Made by a program: the position numbers and the translations under genes. Shown here one piece after another: positions 24,340-32,985 of a stretch of DNA of 64,000 nt. Position 1 is the stretch's first letter. The number at the start of each line of letters is the position of its first letter. Source of the DNA: Bacteroides sp. (lineage in GTDB: Bacteria; Bacteroidota; Bacteroidia; Bacteroidales; Muribaculaceae); the NCBI GenBank assembly GCA_014802335.1, contig JAAVCL010000002.1, positions 1 through 64,000 on the forward strand, written 5' to 3'. The notes under the pieces are model-generated. The model had not been told where the DNA came from and did no database searches. It saw nothing but the letters and a program-made list of their open reading frames with translations.

Positions 24340-25914
24340 TTAATTCAGGGCAACTTCCATGGGCGGGATGTCGCGGGTGACACCATCCGGCCCTTTTGCC
24401 TTTATATTTGATATGAAGAAGAATTTTCCGGGTTTCAGGCGCTTGAACTGTTCTTTCTGACGCGCGGAGAACCGGCTTCCTTCCGAGACTTCGGGGATTG
24501 CGTTTCCCATCTGGTCGTAAAAGACGGTCGAGAACGACACCACCGAGTATGTGACATTCAGAATGTCATCATCGATTGCGGCCCCGAGCCCGTCGGCACT
24601 CATCAGTGCGGCTTTCGAGATTCGTTTTGGCGCACCTTTATAGTGCGTCGTGTTGCCGGAGCCATCTTTTATCGGAAGGTAGGCAGTTGGGTCGGGCAGC
24701 TTGCGCACCCTGAATGTCATTGAGCCTACATTCATTGACCGGCCGTCAAACTGAGCCGTAACGGAAATCACGGCCTCCGAGCCTATATTGGAAGCCCGGG
24801 CCACCCAAAGGTCTCCGTTGCGTGTCAGCGAACCGTTGGTCATCGTGGCCTGCACCTGATTCATCGGGACGCCGGGCACCGAGATGCTTATCGGGTTGTC
24901 GATTCCGGCATACAGCACGTTCATCATGGTGGGAGAAATCGTGGCCATCGGCTCGAGCACCGTGTATGACGACTTGAAGGGATATTTGGCAATGGAGCCA
25001 TCACCGCGCGGCACCTCGATATAACCTGAATAATCGTGCGAACCCACGCCACCGGGCACAAATTCATAGAGTCCACCGGGATTGTTGAGTTTCGCTCCGT
25101 TCACGTATATCACGGGGCGACTTGTAGTGTCGACAGCCGCCAACACGATATTCGCGGAGTATTTTCCACCCTTCATCACCATATTGGAGTTGGGGATAAC
25201 GTATGCTTCGAGTTTGTTGACACGCACGTCGCCGATATCGACGTTGGTAATAAGATTACCCAAAGCCTCCGATTCGGCCTGGCGGATATCGTTCTGAAGC
25301 TTGGTGAGCATCGTGACCGCAGCAATGGCCGGCATATTCTCGAACATTTTCTGCTCCCACTGCATCGGGCCGACGGCTCCTTTCGGAACAGTAACCTCGG
25401 TGCTCAACATTTCGGCCACAGATTTCTTTTTGGCCGGGTCGTTTATAAGGTTTACCAGATAATCGCGGTATGCGTTTACGGCATTTCTGAGTTTCTCGCC
25501 TTTTTTAGAGGCGGGATTAAGCATAGTTACCGATGCGGCCTCAAGATCATCGTTGTTGACGATGTTGCTGTAATCGCCTTTTTCGCCGTCGGCCGCGCGC
25601 GCAATCTCAACCTTAAGATTTTCAATTTCACCATAAAGAGCGGCCGACTTGTCGCGAAGTTCCACACCTTTGGAATACCACACGCCTGCCTTTTCGGGAT
25701 TACGGCTGTAAATATCTTCAAGGAAGCGGAACTGCACTTCATTTCGGGCCGACATATTCAGGTTGGTGCGTTGGATTCCCTCCTGCACCTGGCTGAAGCC
25801 GTTGAGCACATCGCTCGAAACGTTGAGAGCGAGCATCGCGGTCAGCACAATATACATGAGGTTAATCATCCTCTGGCGCGGCGACATGCGCGCCACATTA
25901 TTACCACCTGCCAT
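24340..25914 (-). CDS. gldM: Type IX secretion motor component GldM/PorM
   Basis: A 524-residue protein, normal length for GldM. The N-terminal cytoplasmic stretch and single membrane helix (RMINLMYIVLTAMLALNVSSDVL) are characteristic, followed by a large periplasmic part in successive domains ending at GVTRDIPPMEVALN. GldM and GldL form the proton-driven motor that energises T9SS. It lies 6 bp after gldL and 58 bp before gldN. Confidence 0.95.
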   Translation of the reverse strand: MAGGNNVARMSPRQRMINLMYIVLTAMLALNVSSDVLNGFSQVQEGIQRTNLNMSARNEVQFRFLEDIYSRNPEKAGVWYSKGVELRDKSAALYGEIENLKVEIARAADGEKGDYSNIVNNDDLEAASVTMLNPASKKGEKLRNAVNAYRDYLVNLINDPAKKKSVAEMLSTEVTVPKGAVGPMQWEQKMFENMPAIAAVTMLTKLQNDIRQAESEALGNLITNVDIGDVRVNKLEAYVIPNSNMVMKGGKYSANIVLAAVDTTSRPVIYVNGAKLNNPGGLYEFVPGGVGSHDYSGYIEVPRGDGSIAKYPFKSSYTVLEPMATISPTMMNVLYAGIDNPISISVPGVPMNQVQATMTNGSLTRNGDLWVARASNIGSEAVISVTAQFDGRSMNVGSMTFRVRKLPDPTAYLPIKDGSGNTTHYKGAPKRISKAALMSADGLGAAIDDDILNVTYSVVSFSTVFYDQMGNAIPEVSEGSRFSARQKEQFKRLKPGKFFFISNIKAKGPDGVTRDIPPMEVALN

Positions 25915-25920
25915 TTTATA

Positions 25921-26892
25921 TTAAGCTTTCTGATTGTTGATGGACTGATCGAAGGGATTCACCGGGGCTTGTGATGAAGCATCGCGAGCGCCCCCTCCCA
26001 TCATCGGGTTTACCATATTGATGGTCATTGCCGTTATCATCTTTTCATAAACAGAGTTTAACTGTTTCATGTAACGGGCCATTTTTTCTGTTTCCTCGCA
26101 ATAGCGTGAAGATTCGGCAGCGGCCTTGTCATACATATCGCGGATGTCCTTGAGGCCACGGTTCACACGGTCGATGCTTTCGAGTTGCGAGCTTATGGAG
26201 CGCAACTGGATTTCATAGATAGTGTTGAGCCCGGCGATGTTACGGTTCAGATTTTCCATCTGGTCAACATATCCCTGCGAATTTGCCGAGATTGTCTCGG
26301 AATTCTGAGTTATCGCCGTGTATGAGCCTAAAAGTGTCTGCGTCACATTATTGAGGGCCTCTGTGGTCTCGTTGAGCGAGCTCATGCTCTCAGCAATACC
26401 CTGAATCTGCTCGAGGTATTTTTTAGAAGCATCGGCCATAGCCTCGGCATCGGAGGCCGCGGTCTCGGGGTCGGCAAATGCCACTCCCTGATTGCCGGAT
26501 AGGATGGACACACCTCCGCTGACCGCACCGATTGCTCCGGCGGCGTCAACATCACCATGGACGGAGCCGGAACCACCGTTGATTACAACACCACCACCCG
26601 ACGAGAAATCCGGACGGTCTTCCGGGTTCTTCGAATCGAGCACGGGGAACACATCTTCCCAGGAATATTCTTTGGGAGGACGATCGAAGGCGGTAAGGAC
26701 GAACATGGCAATTTCGGTGCCCATACCGATACAAAGCAGAGTGCTACCGCCGGGGAGATGAAGAATTTTGAAAAGTGCACCCCAGATCACAATAGCCGCA
26801 CCGATAGAGTATGCGAAATTGAAGAATCTCTGCCCTTTCTCTCCGTGGAGAAAGCGTTCGATGCCATTAGCGTATTTACGAATTTTTACCAT
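25921..26892 (-). CDS. gldL: Type IX secretion motor component GldL/PorL
   Basis: A 323-residue inner-membrane protein. Two transmembrane helices near the N-terminus (FFNFAYSIGAAIVIWGALFKIL and STLLCIGMGTEIAMFVLTAF) include the conserved Glu in GMGTEIAMF, which serves in proton coupling in studied homologues. A Gly-rich linker (SSGGGVVINGGSGSVHGDV) leads to a long cytoplasmic coiled-coil region (residues 165-290, rich in LNETTEALNNVTQTLL-type heptads). Located directly upstream of gldM. Confidence 0.95.
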   Translation of the reverse strand: MVKIRKYANGIERFLHGEKGQRFFNFAYSIGAAIVIWGALFKILHLPGGSTLLCIGMGTEIAMFVLTAFDRPPKEYSWEDVFPVLDSKNPEDRPDFSSGGGVVINGGSGSVHGDVDAAGAIGAVSGGVSILSGNQGVAFADPETAASDAEAMADASKKYLEQIQGIAESMSSLNETTEALNNVTQTLLGSYTAITQNSETISANSQGYVDQMENLNRNIAGLNTIYEIQLRSISSQLESIDRVNRGLKDIRDMYDKAAAESSRYCEETEKMARYMKQLNSVYEKMITAMTINMVNPMMGGGARDASSQAPVNPFDQSINNQKA

Positions 26893-26900
26893 GATGCTTG

Positions 26901-28394
26901 TTATTTCTTACCTTTTTTCTTTGTGCCGCGTGCAAATCCGATTTGCGATCTCACACAGCGGAAACCAATATAGGAACGTTGTTCGTTCTGATACTCCCAG
27001 GTGCGAAGGTCGGAACGTATGTTCTGAGCTGCATCTTTCCACGACCCGCCACGCACGATTTTACGCTTCATTTTATAGGGGTCTTCCTTTGCAGCATCAT
27101 ACCTGTATTCGGGGTTCAGATCTGAAGTCAGCTTGTCGATACTCTCTGTGTAAGCAGTTGAAGTCCATTCGGAAACGTTACCGGCCATGTCGTAAAGGCC
27201 GAAGTCGTTCGGTTTGAAGGTGCCCACCTGCGATGTAATTACATGGCCGTCGCGCACGAAATCGCCCTCACGAGGCTTGAAGTTGGCATAGAAACAACCG
27301 CGTTCGTCCATAGGCAAAGTTTCTTCCCAGGGGAAAGCACTTTCCGAGTTACCGGCACGCGCGGCATATTCCCATTCCGCTTCGGTGGGGAGTCGGTAAG
27401 GCTCGATATAGATACCCTCCTTGCCGAGCGAACGTTTCAGAAAGTCGGTTCGCCAGTTAGCGAAGGCATTGGCCTGCTCCCAGCTTACTCCCACCACCGG
27501 GTATTCGTTGTAACCGGCATGAGAGAAATACATTCGGGTGTAGGGCTCGTTATACGCATTGTCGAAATCGTTTATCCATGCCGTTGTGTCGGGATAAATA
27601 TTTACGATATAAGTGTTAAGGAAGTCGTAATCTCCGGTTAGCGGGCGAGATACGGTTTCGCGCACAATGCGTCCCTCCTCGGTGAGATAAGCCGTATCTT
27701 TTGAGATTACAGGCAGGTCGGTGGGTGTGGGAAGGTCTGTGTTGTATTCACGTCTCTCGGCATCCAGGCGGTTGCGACGCCGGGCGGCCTCGGTGTGATT
27801 GTATATCTCATACCGATAATTCATCTGCGTGGGGTCGAGTTCGCGCTGCCCGGTGATGGGATTTGTGCGATACACGCTTTCGATGGCACGGAGTTCGTCT
27901 TCGTTGGGATTGCGCCAAGGAATTGCCTTGTTCCAGTTAAGATAAGGTTTTATCGGATTGCCATCGCGGTCTTCTTCAATCTTAAAAGCCTCGTTGCCCC
28001 CGAAAGCCGGGTCGGCAAGACGCTCGCGGATAATAGAATCGCGCACCCAAAATACAAACTGTTTATATTTCGAGTTTGTGATTTCAGTCTCGTCCATCCA
28101 GAAAGAGTCAATCGAGACACCGCGTGCATTCTTTCTAATTCCGGAAATGGAGTCGTCGGCACCCGGCCCCATGGCAATAGTGCCACGGTCAACGAGAACC
28201 ATGCCGTAAGGGGTAGGTTCGGCAAAAGAGGAGCCACCGACCCCGGTCACCTCTCCCCCCGCACTGCTGCGACGCGCGCCGGCGCAGGAGACAAGAAGCA
28301 GAGAACTGAGTGCAAAAGCCGCAATAGATAAAATCGCATAGCGGAATGTCACAGTTTTAAAATATGACGTTGGTTTGTTTTTCATTTTTATCAT
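26901..28394 (-). CDS. gldK: Type IX secretion lipoprotein GldK/PorK
   Basis: A 497-residue outer-membrane lipoprotein with an FGE-sulfatase (SUMF1-like) fold. The lipobox is LLLVSCAGARR. The FGE fold shows as GMVLVDRGTIAMGP, FWMDETEITNSKYKQFV, YPVVGVSWEQANAFANWR, LPTEAEWEYAARAG and VRGGSWKDAAQNIRSDLR. GldK/PorK forms a ring with GldN/PorN in the periplasm. Another possible start, MKNKPTSYF, lies three codons further in. A long insertion (about residues 200-265) separates the two halves of the fold. Confidence 0.94.
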   Translation of the reverse strand: MIKMKNKPTSYFKTVTFRYAILSIAAFALSSLLLVSCAGARRSSAGGEVTGVGGSSFAEPTPYGMVLVDRGTIAMGPGADDSISGIRKNARGVSIDSFWMDETEITNSKYKQFVFWVRDSIIRERLADPAFGGNEAFKIEEDRDGNPIKPYLNWNKAIPWRNPNEDELRAIESVYRTNPITGQRELDPTQMNYRYEIYNHTEAARRRNRLDAERREYNTDLPTPTDLPVISKDTAYLTEEGRIVRETVSRPLTGDYDFLNTYIVNIYPDTTAWINDFDNAYNEPYTRMYFSHAGYNEYPVVGVSWEQANAFANWRTDFLKRSLGKEGIYIEPYRLPTEAEWEYAARAGNSESAFPWEETLPMDERGCFYANFKPREGDFVRDGHVITSQVGTFKPNDFGLYDMAGNVSEWTSTAYTESIDKLTSDLNPEYRYDAAKEDPYKMKRKIVRGGSWKDAAQNIRSDLRTWEYQNEQRSYIGFRCVRSQIGFARGTKKKGKK

Positions 28395-28399
28395 TGTCG

Positions 28400-29413
28400 C
28401 TACATTATACGAATGGAACGGTGTTTATTCTTGTTTTTTTCGCCGTAGTTAAGTTTAATCATATATCCGGCCACAATTTCGTGGCTGCCTGAAGATGCCT
28501 TGGAAATAGCCGATGTCGGGTAGTCGTATGCATAGCCGAGGAAGAAGTTCTTGAATTCGGCTGCAATCATTGCACTGACAGCGTCTTTATATCTATAGCC
28601 GATACCGAAAGAGATGAACCTGTTGTAGGTGGCCCTCATGGTTACTTCGGCCGAAAAATTGCTGAAATCGGTGCGGACCAACAGGGAAGGTTGCAATGTA
28701 AATAACGAGTTTTTCAACGGGATATTGCCATCGGCGGTAAAATAGGCCTGCCGGGGCAGTGTTGTCGAAAATTCTATTGTCTCGCTGTCTGAGCCACCTT
28801 CGGAGTCCATTGTGAGCTGGGGTTCGAAGATATGAAGCACCGACATTCCCACCGAAAAGTATTTGTGCGCATACCTGAGTCCGGCCGACAAATCAAACGC
28901 ATTTCCTGAGACGTCGGTGTTGGGAAGATCGGGGTCGTCGGGTTGATGATAATCATCGCCTTCGGGAATGTAAACTTCCGATCCTTTGAACTTCGTATTG
29001 TAATAACCGGGTTGTATTCCCACTGAAAGAGAGCCTTTCAGGAAATTGAACTTATAACTCACCTGCGCGCTGACTCCGAGATTGTTAAAGAGGCCGATAG
29101 ACTCCTGATTAAAGAGCGCGCCGACACCGAGCCGATGCTTTTTGCCAAGTTTTATGGGCATGTCGGCGGCGCCGATGAAGTCGCGCGGCGCGTTGTCGAT
29201 GCCTATCCATTGCAGCCTTGCGGCGCCACGGATGCGGATAAAGTCGGAAGAGCCGACGGCAGCCGGGTTATAGTATGTGGGAACAGCCCAATATTGAGTG
29301 AGCTGAGCGTCGCCCTGAGCGTTTGAATAAAATGAAACTCCCGTGAGAAGAGCCACCAAGCCAAACATTCGCAACGCGCCCCGTTTAAGTTTAAAGAGAA
29401 AGCGTTTCATCAT
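28400..29413 (-). CDS. porP: Type IX secretion outer-membrane protein PorP/SprF family
   Basis: A 337-residue beta-barrel protein. A signal peptide ending SFYSNAQG precedes the family-specific DAQLTQYWAVPTYYNPAAVG, and barrel strands end in GSHEIVAGYMIKLNYGEK. PorP/SprF proteins associate with PorK/PorN or act with individual T9SS partners. Its ATG overlaps the porT stop by 4 bp (ATGA), and gldK follows after 5 bp, so translational coupling through the operon is likely. Confidence 0.93.
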   Translation of the reverse strand: MMKRFLFKLKRGALRMFGLVALLTGVSFYSNAQGDAQLTQYWAVPTYYNPAAVGSSDFIRIRGAARLQWIGIDNAPRDFIGAADMPIKLGKKHRLGVGALFNQESIGLFNNLGVSAQVSYKFNFLKGSLSVGIQPGYYNTKFKGSEVYIPEGDDYHQPDDPDLPNTDVSGNAFDLSAGLRYAHKYFSVGMSVLHIFEPQLTMDSEGGSDSETIEFSTTLPRQAYFTADGNIPLKNSLFTLQPSLLVRTDFSNFSAEVTMRATYNRFISFGIGYRYKDAVSAMIAAEFKNFFLGYAYDYPTSAISKASSGSHEIVAGYMIKLNYGEKNKNKHRSIRIM

Positions 29414-30162
29414 TCGAAATAGAAAGTTATCATAAACATGTTTGACTTGACCTTCGACAAAGACTGTGTCATTTTTATTTTCTCGGGGTCATCCACCAGA
29501 TCGGGACGATCGTGACGGAGAATATCGGTGAGTCCGAAACAGAATTTAATCTCAGGGTTGAATTTGAAGAAAGGAAGATAGAAATCGCAACCAAGTCCGA
29601 GGGTGAGATAGGCGTCGGCCGTGTTGAACTGAAGGAAATCAGAACGTTTTTTGCTGACATCGAACGCCCCCATTGCACCGACCGTGACGTATGGGCGGGA
29701 GTTGTGCAGCCGGTCGCCCGATATTTTTAAATCGATCGGAGTGATGACATATACGCTTTTCACATCCTGGCGCTGCGTGAGGCCACTGTTGAAATCGCGC
29801 ATTTCCACATTCTTGAAGCTAAACGACATGCCCGGAGTGAAACGCAGATTAAGATACTGATGCAGTCTTAAGTCGGCAAGCACCTGCACATTGATTCCGG
29901 GATTCCATGCAGGGACCTCGGCATACCATTGCTGGCCGTCGTCGGTGATGAGGCCATTATGGGTGAATTTTAAGTCCTGCATTGTCATTCCGATTGAAAA
30001 ACCGAGGTGCCAGCGCTTCAAGTCGGCGTAAGGGCGATTCAATACCTTGTCACCGGGACGGGCCTCGAGACGCGGAATAAAAATTCCGGAGAGCGAGGCG
30101 AGCCCGATCACTGCAATTACAATGATTCGATAAAAAAATATGTGTTGCGTTCTGAAATTCAT
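29410..30162 (-). CDS. porT: Type IX secretion outer-membrane protein PorT
   Basis: A 250-residue outer-membrane beta-barrel protein. After an N-terminal hydrophobic segment the mature part begins NRPYADLKRWHLGFSIGMTMQDL, then QYLNLRFTPGMSFSF, PIDLKISGDRLHNSRPYV and GLGCDFYLPFFKFNPEIKFCFGL, which I recognise as PorT of Bacteroidales; the protein ends in Phe-Glu (MITFYFE). PorT is needed for T9SS function in Porphyromonas gingivalis. It is encoded directly upstream of porP here and overlaps it by 4 bp. Confidence 0.88.
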   Translation of the reverse strand: MNFRTQHIFFYRIIVIAVIGLASLSGIFIPRLEARPGDKVLNRPYADLKRWHLGFSIGMTMQDLKFTHNGLITDDGQQWYAEVPAWNPGINVQVLADLRLHQYLNLRFTPGMSFSFKNVEMRDFNSGLTQRQDVKSVYVITPIDLKISGDRLHNSRPYVTVGAMGAFDVSKKRSDFLQFNTADAYLTLGLGCDFYLPFFKFNPEIKFCFGLTDILRHDRPDLVDDPEKIKMTQSLSKVKSNMFMITFYFE

Positions 30163-30230
30163 TAATAACTTAACGCAACACTATTGTTCATTATTAGATA
30201 TGAGCCTTTAAAATTAACATAAATTTTGGG

Positions 30231-31556
30231 TCACCAGCTTGAGCCTGCACCGCCGCCCCCGGTCGCACCCCCTCCGAAGCCGCCGAAACCGCCGAAGCCT
30301 CCTCCCCCACCTCCGAAGCCACCGCCACCGCGGCGCCCGGCACTTGCGGCGGCTGCCCCAATGGCAGCGGCGGCCGCCAGGGAAGCATCATCCTGTTTGC
30401 GCGGAATCCGATATTTTTTCCTGTCGTGGTGGTTGCAGTATTTGCAAACATAAGTCCTGACACCCTCGCCTTCTGCATATTTTGAGGCAGGACGTGTCAC
30501 TGCATCTGATTCAAGACACATCGCAACCGTGTGACAGTTGGGACATTCGGTATATTTCTTTTGCGGAACCTTGAAGGGAAGTCGTTCGATTGTGCCGCAG
30601 CTGTCACATTTCCACACATCCCAATCGATAGTGTTGAGTTTTTCTTCAAAATCCTGGGCCGGAGTAAGAAACTCGTTATCCATTGATTCTGAGAGCCTGT
30701 GCATCTTCGAGCCGCAGGTGGGGCATTTTATTTTGCGCGTCCGCCACCAACGATAGAGGATGAAGGAAAGAAACAGGAAAATTATCCCTGCGCCCAGGGA
30801 AAGAATGGTGAATACCGCTTGAATCATCAAAGATTTGCGCCACATCAGCGATTTTTCATAATTAGTCATTCCACGCTTGCGGCGACACAACATCACAAAA
30901 AACCATATTGCCGCAACGGTGAAGAAAATTGCCGCGAGCCACTTAATCAACTTTAAGAAGACCTCGCCGTCAAGGGCTTCCAATTCTCCGTTATATTTTT
31001 CTTTTTGCCCTGAAGCGATTTCGGCAGCCGCCGTGGGATCGGAAATAATTTGCGACACGCTGCTTACAATACCGCGGGCCGCCGCGTCGAGATCATTCTG
31101 ACGCATTGCAGGCACGATAACATTATCGGCAAGGCGCTTGCAGACAATATCAGGGAAAATGCCTTCCATGCCATACCCGGTCATTATATACGTTTGTCGC
31201 GCACCGGGCGAAATCATGATCAAAAGGCCGTTATCTTCCTTTTCCTTACCTATCTTGAGGCGAGTGAAGAGCTTTTCGCACCATTGGTTGGGGTCCATAC
31301 CGTCAAGGTCGGGGACCACCACGAGTTCCACTTCGGCCGTTGAGCGAAGCCGGAGTTGCTCAAGACTGTCGGTGAGCTGTGAGCGCACAGAGGGTGAAAG
31401 AAGGGATGCCGGGTCAATAACAGTCATAACCCTGCCGTCGGCAGCGCGATAGGGCACATCATCGGGCCGCATGGCGCGCCCTGCAAGGGATACAAGAAGA
31501 GAGACTATTAATATCGAAAGTAATCTGCAACCGGATTTTATATTATTTTTCATCAT
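30231..31556 (-). CDS. TPM-domain membrane protein with zinc-ribbon-like region and Gly-rich tail
   Basis: A 441-residue protein. A signal peptide (LLSILIVSLLVSLAGRA) is followed by a TPM domain (residues about 40-180; SLLSPSVRSQLTDSLEQLRL, LIMISPGARQTYIMTGYGMEG). Two membrane helices follow (IKWLAAIFFTVAAIWFFVMLC; FTILSLGAGIIFLFLSFILY), then a cytoplasmic segment with four CxxC pairs (CPTCGSK, CDSCGT, CPNCHT, CKYCNHH) that could bind zinc. The C-terminus is GGGGFGGGGGGFGG-type. TPM proteins of the YgcG class are poorly understood envelope proteins. It overlaps dgt by 4 bp and sits 68 bp before porT. Confidence 0.85.
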   Translation of the reverse strand: MMKNNIKSGCRLLSILIVSLLVSLAGRAMRPDDVPYRAADGRVMTVIDPASLLSPSVRSQLTDSLEQLRLRSTAEVELVVVPDLDGMDPNQWCEKLFTRLKIGKEKEDNGLLIMISPGARQTYIMTGYGMEGIFPDIVCKRLADNVIVPAMRQNDLDAAARGIVSSVSQIISDPTAAAEIASGQKEKYNGELEALDGEVFLKLIKWLAAIFFTVAAIWFFVMLCRRKRGMTNYEKSLMWRKSLMIQAVFTILSLGAGIIFLFLSFILYRWWRTRKIKCPTCGSKMHRLSESMDNEFLTPAQDFEEKLNTIDWDVWKCDSCGTIERLPFKVPQKKYTECPNCHTVAMCLESDAVTRPASKYAEGEGVRTYVCKYCNHHDRKKYRIPRKQDDASLAAAAAIGAAAASAGRRGGGGFGGGGGGFGGFGGFGGGATGGGGAGSSW

Positions 31557-32911
31557 ACAGCAGGAAGTGAGTGGCCGTTAAGTTTTCTGAATAAATCGAG
31601 GGCGTAGACGTCGGTCATGCCCGACACATGGTCGAGCACAGCCTGAATACGCCCGTAGGGAGTTGGGGAAGCAACATCATATTGCTGGGGAATTATATTG
31701 AACAGCAAGCCGGAATAGTTGCGTTCGGGATGCATCACAGCCTCCACCAGCGTCTGCATCAGGAAAGAGATGATGCGGTGTCCGGCAAGTTCGATATCCA
31801 CCACCATCGGAGCGGTATAAATTTTTTTCCATGCAGTTTCCGAGCATTTCCTATATGCATTGCTCAGCAACGGGGGCAAGGAGCCCACCAGTGTCCCGGC
31901 AAACCGACCCGAAAGTATTTCATCTTCATTTTTAACAAAGGTCTCGGCACACTCTTCCACTAAAGCACCGACAACTCCCGAGCGCAAATATGCTATCTGC
32001 TCGTTGGGGTCCGACAGATGAGCCATTACTTTGCGCAGACGTTCGTGTTGCGATTCGGGGAAGAAACCCATGAAAAGATCGTGCACGTGGCCGGTGGAGA
32101 GAATATTGAGTTTGTGGGCATCTTCAATATCCATTATCTGATAACAGATATCATCGGCAGCCTCAAGAATATATACCAAAGGGTGACGGGCGAACTTTCC
32201 CGGTTCAAGCTCGGGGATACCAAGTTCGGCTGCTACCTTTCTATAAATTGGCTCCTCGCTTTCAAAGAACCCGAATTTTCCTTTTGGTCCCGAGTGGAGT
32301 GACGTAAACGGATATTTCACAATTGCAGCGAGGGTTGAATAGGTCATTGCCATTCCGCCGCGCCGACGCCCCTTGAATTGATGGGTGAGAAGTCGGAATG
32401 AATTTGCATTACCCTCAAAATTCACCAGATCGGCCCATTGCCGCGGCGAGAATTGGTCTTTGAGGCTCAGACCGGCCCCTTCGCTGAAGAAAGTCGATAT
32501 GGATTTTTCGCCTGAATGTCCGAAGGGAGGATTGCCTAAATCGTGGCACAGACAGGCGGCGGCCACAATATCACGCAAATTGTCGAATTTACGATTAAGT
32601 TCTTCGGAGTTGTATTTGTTTTTGAGTCTTATTGCAACTTCGTGTGCCAACGAGCGTCCCACTGATGACACTTCGAGAGAGTGCGTGAGACGGTTGTGAA
32701 CAAAAATACTACCGGGCAAGGGGAAAACCTGGGTCTTATTCTGCAGCCGGCGGAAGGGCGATGAGAATATGAGCCGGTCATAGTCGCGCTGAAAATCCGA
32801 ACGGGTGTGATGACGCCCGTCGTGATATTCCTCCATGCCGAGCCGCTTGTCGCATATCAGTTTATCCCAATCCATTATTTTATTTGAATTCAAATCTTTA
32901 ACAGAATCCAT
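31553..32911 (-). CDS. dgt: Deoxyguanosinetriphosphate triphosphohydrolase (dGTPase)
   Basis: A 452-residue cytoplasmic HD-domain enzyme that hydrolyses dGTP (or other dNTPs) to the nucleoside and triphosphate. The metal site is visible as NRLTHSLEVSSVGR and AACLCHDLGNPPFGHSGE, and the N-terminal SPFRRLQNKTQVFPL is typical. The start at 32911 has a purine-rich GGGAAAAG just upstream; a later ATG at 32875 (MDWDKLICDKRLG) would also keep the full domain. Its 3' end overlaps the TPM gene by 4 bp, so it probably heads the transcription unit that includes the T9SS genes. Confidence 0.93.
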   Translation of the reverse strand: MDSVKDLNSNKIMDWDKLICDKRLGMEEYHDGRHHTRSDFQRDYDRLIFSSPFRRLQNKTQVFPLPGSIFVHNRLTHSLEVSSVGRSLAHEVAIRLKNKYNSEELNRKFDNLRDIVAAACLCHDLGNPPFGHSGEKSISTFFSEGAGLSLKDQFSPRQWADLVNFEGNANSFRLLTHQFKGRRRGGMAMTYSTLAAIVKYPFTSLHSGPKGKFGFFESEEPIYRKVAAELGIPELEPGKFARHPLVYILEAADDICYQIMDIEDAHKLNILSTGHVHDLFMGFFPESQHERLRKVMAHLSDPNEQIAYLRSGVVGALVEECAETFVKNEDEILSGRFAGTLVGSLPPLLSNAYRKCSETAWKKIYTAPMVVDIELAGHRIISFLMQTLVEAVMHPERNYSGLLFNIIPQQYDVASPTPYGRIQAVLDHVSGMTDVYALDLFRKLNGHSLPAV

Positions 32912-32928
32912 ATCTTTTCCCTGTTTCT

Positions 32929-32985
32929 AATAATCTTATATTCCCCACCTCTATTCGAATAATCTTATATTCCCCTCTCTATTCC
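32929..32985. repeat. Short tandem direct repeat between two genes
   Basis: AATAATCTTATATTCCCC is repeated at 32929-32946 and 32958-32975, each followed by a CTCTATTC-like run (period 29 bp). The second copy runs into the stop codon of the LysE-type gene at 32979. Confidence 0.65.

Noticed and set aside
25036-25974. 312-residue plus-strand ORF opposite gldM
   Set aside because: Fully antisense to the well-recognised GldM; His/Phe-rich shadow composition, no promoter seen.
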